This document shows, piece after piece, positions 60,666 to 64,000 of a DNA stretch of 64,000 nucleotides. Position numbers and translations under genes: made by a program. The notes below the pieces were generated by a model. The model did no database searches. It saw only the letters and a list, made by a program, of their open reading frames with translations, and was not told the origin of the DNA. The stretch is from NCBI RefSeq assembly GCF_042683685.1, contig NZ_JBHUOP010000002.1:310001-374000 (forward strand), given 5' to 3'. Positions within the stretch are counted from its first letter, which is position 1, and every line of letters begins with the position of its first letter. Origin of the DNA: Timonella corticicola (GTDB lineage: Bacteria > Actinomycetota > Actinomycetes > Actinomycetales > Cellulomonadaceae).

Positions 60666-63600
60666 TCATGCCTCGTCCGTCAACTCGTCGATGATGGTTG
60701 CCCCGAACATGCTCATCACAAGCGGTACGCCGACGAGGTTTGATGCCTCCAGGTCCTCGTCATCTGGCTGTGGATCGTCAACGACCTGTTGACGTTCAGC
60801 CTCCCGTGCAGCGAGCTCCGCTGCTCTGCGAGCGGCTGCCTGCCGCGGGGTTTCCTCCCACGGTGGAATACTCTGCCCTGGCGTTGCCGCTGCTGGGCTG
60901 CTCGCACTTGTGCCGCTCTGCGTCAGCATCTGATCGGCTGGACTGTTCACGGAGGGACCACTGGCAGGAGTGATCTCGGGAGATACTGGGCTCCCCCCAC
61001 CAGATGCCGCGCCGTATCCGTCTGCCTCCTGGGCGGGCGCCCCCCAATCATCGGTAGGTGGTTCCTGCGGGAAGTCATCGTACGCGGGTATGTCGGAGTA
61101 TCCGTCCCCGCGTGTGCTGGAGGACGCTACCGGTGGGATCGCCGACTGCGCGGTCTGCCGCTGCGCCGCCAGATTATCGACGATCTGGCCGGTTGTCTCC
61201 CCAATCCGCGGCACGGCTGGGGTCGGGTTGGGTTGAGTGCTTGCAAAGGCGCCAACCGCTGCACCAAAAATGGAGACTGCCGCCAGTGGATCGAACGGTG
61301 CCGGCTCACTCGGTTGCCGTGATGCTGCCTGTCCACTCTGTTCTGATGCAGGCTGCTGAGCCCGCTGTTCCGAGTTTTGGAGAGGCCGTTGCCCTGCCTG
61401 CGACGGCACACTGCTCAGCGACACGTCGCTGTGCGGCACATCCTCCGTACCAGCCTTTGGTTCGCGACTCTGGGGGTGCTGGTCAGGTTCCTGCGCCCCC
61501 GGTTCATGGGACGGCGCTGGGCTGTTTGGGGAGCCGCCCGCACCATGCGGGGTCATCGAACTGTTGGATGTGGTCCAGTGGTCCTGCGGAGCAGATTCAT
61601 GGGCCTGCCACGTTTGGGACGCAAGCGGTGGGAGCGGTTCGTGGGTGCGTGCGGGTTCATCCGGCGAGTGTGCCCCGTTCGGCGTCGTGGCCGCGGCGCT
61701 CTGATGTGGTGTTACCTGGTCGGTATCTGTTCGGGGGCTGTCGGTTGGTGCAGCAGCCGCGGTGTCGGTGCTGCTACCGGCTTTTGGGAATTTCGGCGAC
61801 CCCTGCACGTCCGCTATGACCTGGACCTCGAACCCCAATACGTTCTTGACGGCTGCGGCGACAAGGTTGTCACCCTGTCGGGCCGAGAATGGTCGCAGCA
61901 GGTTCTCGTTCGGGAACCCCAGGTAGAGCGTTTGTGCGTCGAGGTGTTCCACTGTTGCGTGCTGACCGATCAGCGCTCCGGTCGCACGGCTCATTGCGTT
62001 GAGCGCGTCAACGACCTCGGGCCACCGTTGTTTGAACACCTCGGTTTCGTCGGCCTGCGCAGTTGGCTGCGGGTTGGGTTGCAGCGGCTGGGCTTCTTCA
62101 GCGGGAAGGTGCTGCTGTTGAGGCTGTTGCTCCGGCTGTGCCGGGGTCGGTGGCTGCTGTGGTGCAGATTCTTGGCGTTCTGGCTCTGTGCCCAATACTT
62201 GGGTCGCGGCGTGTGGCTGCCGTGAATCGACGGTGTGCCACCCGGTATTCGCAGCCAGTGGGCGACCCTGCTCGTCGCGCGGACCATCGTATACACCGAC
62301 TTGAGCGGGAAGTTCAGGCTCGAGTGGACGCGGCTGCTGTGTTTCAGATGCACGTGGTTGCGTGGCAGGCTGTTCCTGTGAGGCAGGTGGCTGTTTGTGC
62401 GGCGCATCTGTTTGCGCTGGAGGTTGGGGAGTCTGTGGTTGGGTCGCAACCCAGGTAGAGGTTTCGGAGTGAACTGGTTCAGGCTGTGGTTGGGTAGGTT
62501 GAACCGTGTCCGGGGGCGAAGCTGGTGGAGCGCCAAAGATGCCGGTGGGCGCCGAAGTCGCGAACATTGATCCGGGTGCGACTCCGCTGCTCTGTGCTCC
62601 AGAGTTCGTTGAGCCATCAGATGCACTGGTCGCAGTCTCTGGACCGACAGGCTTACGGCGCGTGGACTCCGGGCGAAGTGACTTGCGTTCTCCTGCTCCT
62701 TGACCGGTACCGGGACCGCTCGGAATAGCATCAGCACTATTAGTACTATTGGTGCTCATAGAACCATTAATACTAATAGTGGCATTAGTACTGGCGCCGC
62801 CGCGAGGCGCTCCCCCGGCGATCGCACGTTCAATACCGTCGATCCGGGCCCCGAGTCCGCTTGCCGATGCATCAGCGGCCGGAAGCAGTAGGCGTGCGCA
62901 GAGGAGTTCCAGGTGAAGCCGTGGCGAGGTGGCTCCGCTCATCTCAGTCAGCGCGGCATTGACCACGTCCGCGGAACGTGAGAGTTCTGCGGCGCCCAGC
63001 ATTCCGGATTGACCCTGCATACGGGCCAACTGGTCTGCGGGGACCGCCGGAAGAACTGCGGCGGCGGAGTCACCGGATAGAGAGATGACAACAAGATCGC
63101 GCAGGCGTTCGAGCAGATCCTCAACGAATCGGCGAGGTTCATGACCGGTCTGAACAACCTGTTCAACAACCCGGAACAACGATCCGCCGTCACGCGAACC
63201 CAGCGCCTCAACCACCTCGTCGAGAAGCGTGGCTGGGGTGAATCCGAGCAACGCGACCGCGTGATCGTACTCGAGCACGCCGCCAGCCGCGCCAGCGATG
63301 AGCTGGTCGAGCACGGACAGGGTGTCGCGGACCGAGCCGCCACCGGCACGCACCACGAGCGGCAAGACGCCGTCGCGTGCGATGATCCCCTCGGCGGCAC
63401 ACAACTGTTCGAGGTAGTTGTTCATGATCTCGGGCGCAACCAACTTGAACGGATAGTGGTGCGTACGCGAGCGAATCGTGCCAATGACCTTGTCCGGCTC
63501 CGTGGTCGCGAAGATGAACTTCAGGTACGGAGGTGGCTCCTCCACGATTTTGAGCAGGGCGTTGAAGCCCTGCGCGGTGACCATGTGGGCCTCGTCGAGA

Positions 63601-63986
63601 ATGAAGATCTTGAACCGGTCGCGCGTGGGGCTGAAGGTAGCCCGTTCGCGCAGGTCGCGAGCATCGTCAACACCACCGTGTGAGGCCGCGTCAATCTCCA
63701 CCACGTCGAGCGATCCCGAACCGCCACGCGCCAGTTCGAGGCACGATGGACACTGACCGCACGGCGTGTCCGTGGGATTTGCCTCGGTATTCTGTGCGCA
63801 GTTCAAGATCCGCGCGAGGATCCGCGCCGACGTCGTCTTACCGCAGCCGCGTGGGCCTGAGAACAGGTACGCGTGGTTGACCCGGTTGGATCGCAGCGCT
63901 TGCATCAGCGGAGCGGTCACGTGCTCTTGGCCGATCATTTCAGCGAACGAATCTGGGCGGTAACGACGATACAGTGCAGTACTCAC
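60666..63986 (-). CDS. dnaX: DNA polymerase III subunit gamma/tau with long disordered tail
   Basis: 1106 residues with GTG start. AAA+ core: Walker A GPRGCGKTT near 46, zinc motif Cys-x15-Cys-x2-Cys-x2-Cys (LNC...CGQCPSC), LDEAHM, and the clamp-loader oligomerisation helices to about 370. From about 400 onward most of the protein is Pro/Gln/Ser/Thr-rich and disordered, with only a short conserved segment near 650-720 (the tau C-terminal domain for DNA polymerase). An unusual AT-rich Ser/Thr/Asn stretch lies near 400-420. No A6/7-type slippage site for a gamma form is seen. Confidence 0.95.
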   Translation of the reverse strand: MSTALYRRYRPDSFAEMIGQEHVTAPLMQALRSNRVNHAYLFSGPRGCGKTTSARILARILNCAQNTEANPTDTPCGQCPSCLELARGGSGSLDVVEIDAASHGGVDDARDLRERATFSPTRDRFKIFILDEAHMVTAQGFNALLKIVEEPPPYLKFIFATTEPDKVIGTIRSRTHHYPFKLVAPEIMNNYLEQLCAAEGIIARDGVLPLVVRAGGGSVRDTLSVLDQLIAGAAGGVLEYDHAVALLGFTPATLLDEVVEALGSRDGGSLFRVVEQVVQTGHEPRRFVEDLLERLRDLVVISLSGDSAAAVLPAVPADQLARMQGQSGMLGAAELSRSADVVNAALTEMSGATSPRLHLELLCARLLLPAADASASGLGARIDGIERAIAGGAPRGGASTNATISINGSMSTNSTNSADAIPSGPGTGQGAGERKSLRPESTRRKPVGPETATSASDGSTNSGAQSSGVAPGSMFATSAPTGIFGAPPASPPDTVQPTQPQPEPVHSETSTWVATQPQTPQPPAQTDAPHKQPPASQEQPATQPRASETQQPRPLEPELPAQVGVYDGPRDEQGRPLAANTGWHTVDSRQPHAATQVLGTEPERQESAPQQPPTPAQPEQQPQQQHLPAEEAQPLQPNPQPTAQADETEVFKQRWPEVVDALNAMSRATGALIGQHATVEHLDAQTLYLGFPNENLLRPFSARQGDNLVAAAVKNVLGFEVQVIADVQGSPKFPKAGSSTDTAAAAPTDSPRTDTDQVTPHQSAAATTPNGAHSPDEPARTHEPLPPLASQTWQAHESAPQDHWTTSNSSMTPHGAGGSPNSPAPSHEPGAQEPDQHPQSREPKAGTEDVPHSDVSLSSVPSQAGQRPLQNSEQRAQQPASEQSGQAASRQPSEPAPFDPLAAVSIFGAAVGAFASTQPNPTPAVPRIGETTGQIVDNLAAQRQTAQSAIPPVASSSTRGDGYSDIPAYDDFPQEPPTDDWGAPAQEADGYGAASGGGSPVSPEITPASGPSVNSPADQMLTQSGTSASSPAAATPGQSIPPWEETPRQAAARRAAELAAREAERQQVVDDPQPDDEDLEASNLVGVPLVMSMFGATIIDELTDEA
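62736..62780. repeat. AT-rich hairpin inside dnaX coding sequence
   Basis: Arms 62736-62753 and 62763-62780 (16 of 18 pairs) around gctcataga, within the codons for the Ser/Thr/Asn-rich stretch. Its base composition differs sharply from the GC-rich gene around it. Confidence 0.7.
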
Positions 63987-64000
63987 ACAGCAACCTTAGT

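Noticed and set aside
61377..62225. 282-residue plus-strand open frame
   Set aside because: Antisense to the disordered part of dnaX; composition is Arg/Gly/Trp-rich, typical of a shadow.
60666..63986. Programmed frameshift for a gamma subunit
   Set aside because: No A-rich slippery heptamer with downstream hairpin at the expected place; the AT-rich hairpin lacks a slippery site.

Overview
The window is high-GC actinobacterial chromosome (Actinomycetia; by eye roughly 58-60% GC, not computed). The evidence is a ClpC/GlnR/GlxR regulator set, GTG starts, apparently leaderless genes, class DnaX-RecR-DUF5063-LysC-Asd gene order and a complete PFNA-type cluster, which is known from bifidobacteria and other actinobacteria. 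I cannot fix the genus. There are no rRNA genes, CRISPR arrays, prophage genes, integrases or transposases. Accessory interest lies in surface/signalling genes, intergenic palindromes and small regulatory sites.

Region by region. 1-633 is the end of a DUF2207 membrane protein. 1052-2098 is a YghZ-type aldo/keto reductase, separated by a strong bidirectional terminator from the minus-strand PFNA-type operon (17520 down to 2168). That operon runs: small FHA protein, PP2C phosphatase, large FHA protein, Ser/Thr kinase with an FN3-like ectodomain, a 2080-residue Ig/cadherin/FN3 surface protein, MoxR ATPase, DUF58 protein and a transglutaminase-fold membrane protein. The last lacks all three expected catalytic residues. 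17.8-21.9 kb is a lactate-utilisation locus (LldR/LutR-type regulator divergent from lutABC, with a perfect operator between). 22-25.5 kb holds an SPFH protein, a zinc-type CDF exporter plus ArsR sensor operon with its operator, and a frameshifted lipoprotein gene. 25.9-28 kb has glycerol dehydrogenase and a uridine-kinase-like P-loop protein; 28.1-30.6 kb is clpC; 30.8-32.6 kb is a DUF2975/XRE regulator/DUF2975-like module with a 35-bp promoter palindrome.

32.8-42.7 kb contains a GT4 glycosyltransferase, dtd, DUF2516, a GH36 alpha-galactosidase, a FUSC transporter, ygfZ, a nitrobindin-like protein, a 39-residue membrane protein, a DsrE protein and glnR. 42.8-50 kb contains an alpha/beta hydrolase lacking its nucleophile, nth, an RsiG-like protein, a GlxR-type CRP regulator, ridA with a 53-residue DUF4177 gene, a class A PBP and a metallophosphoesterase. 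Two proline tRNAs (TGG and CGG) flank a 60-residue ORF. 51-64 kb has a lipoprotein, aroG with an aromatic-residue leader peptide, asd with a Cys/Gly tail, lysC, an ABC exporter, DUF5063, recR and dnaX.

Main novelty candidates: the pseudo-transglutaminase of the PFNA operon, the Asd CGCGNCGCG tail, the aroG attenuator, and two families of short dispersed intergenic palindromes, one of which shows covarying stem pairs between its copies.
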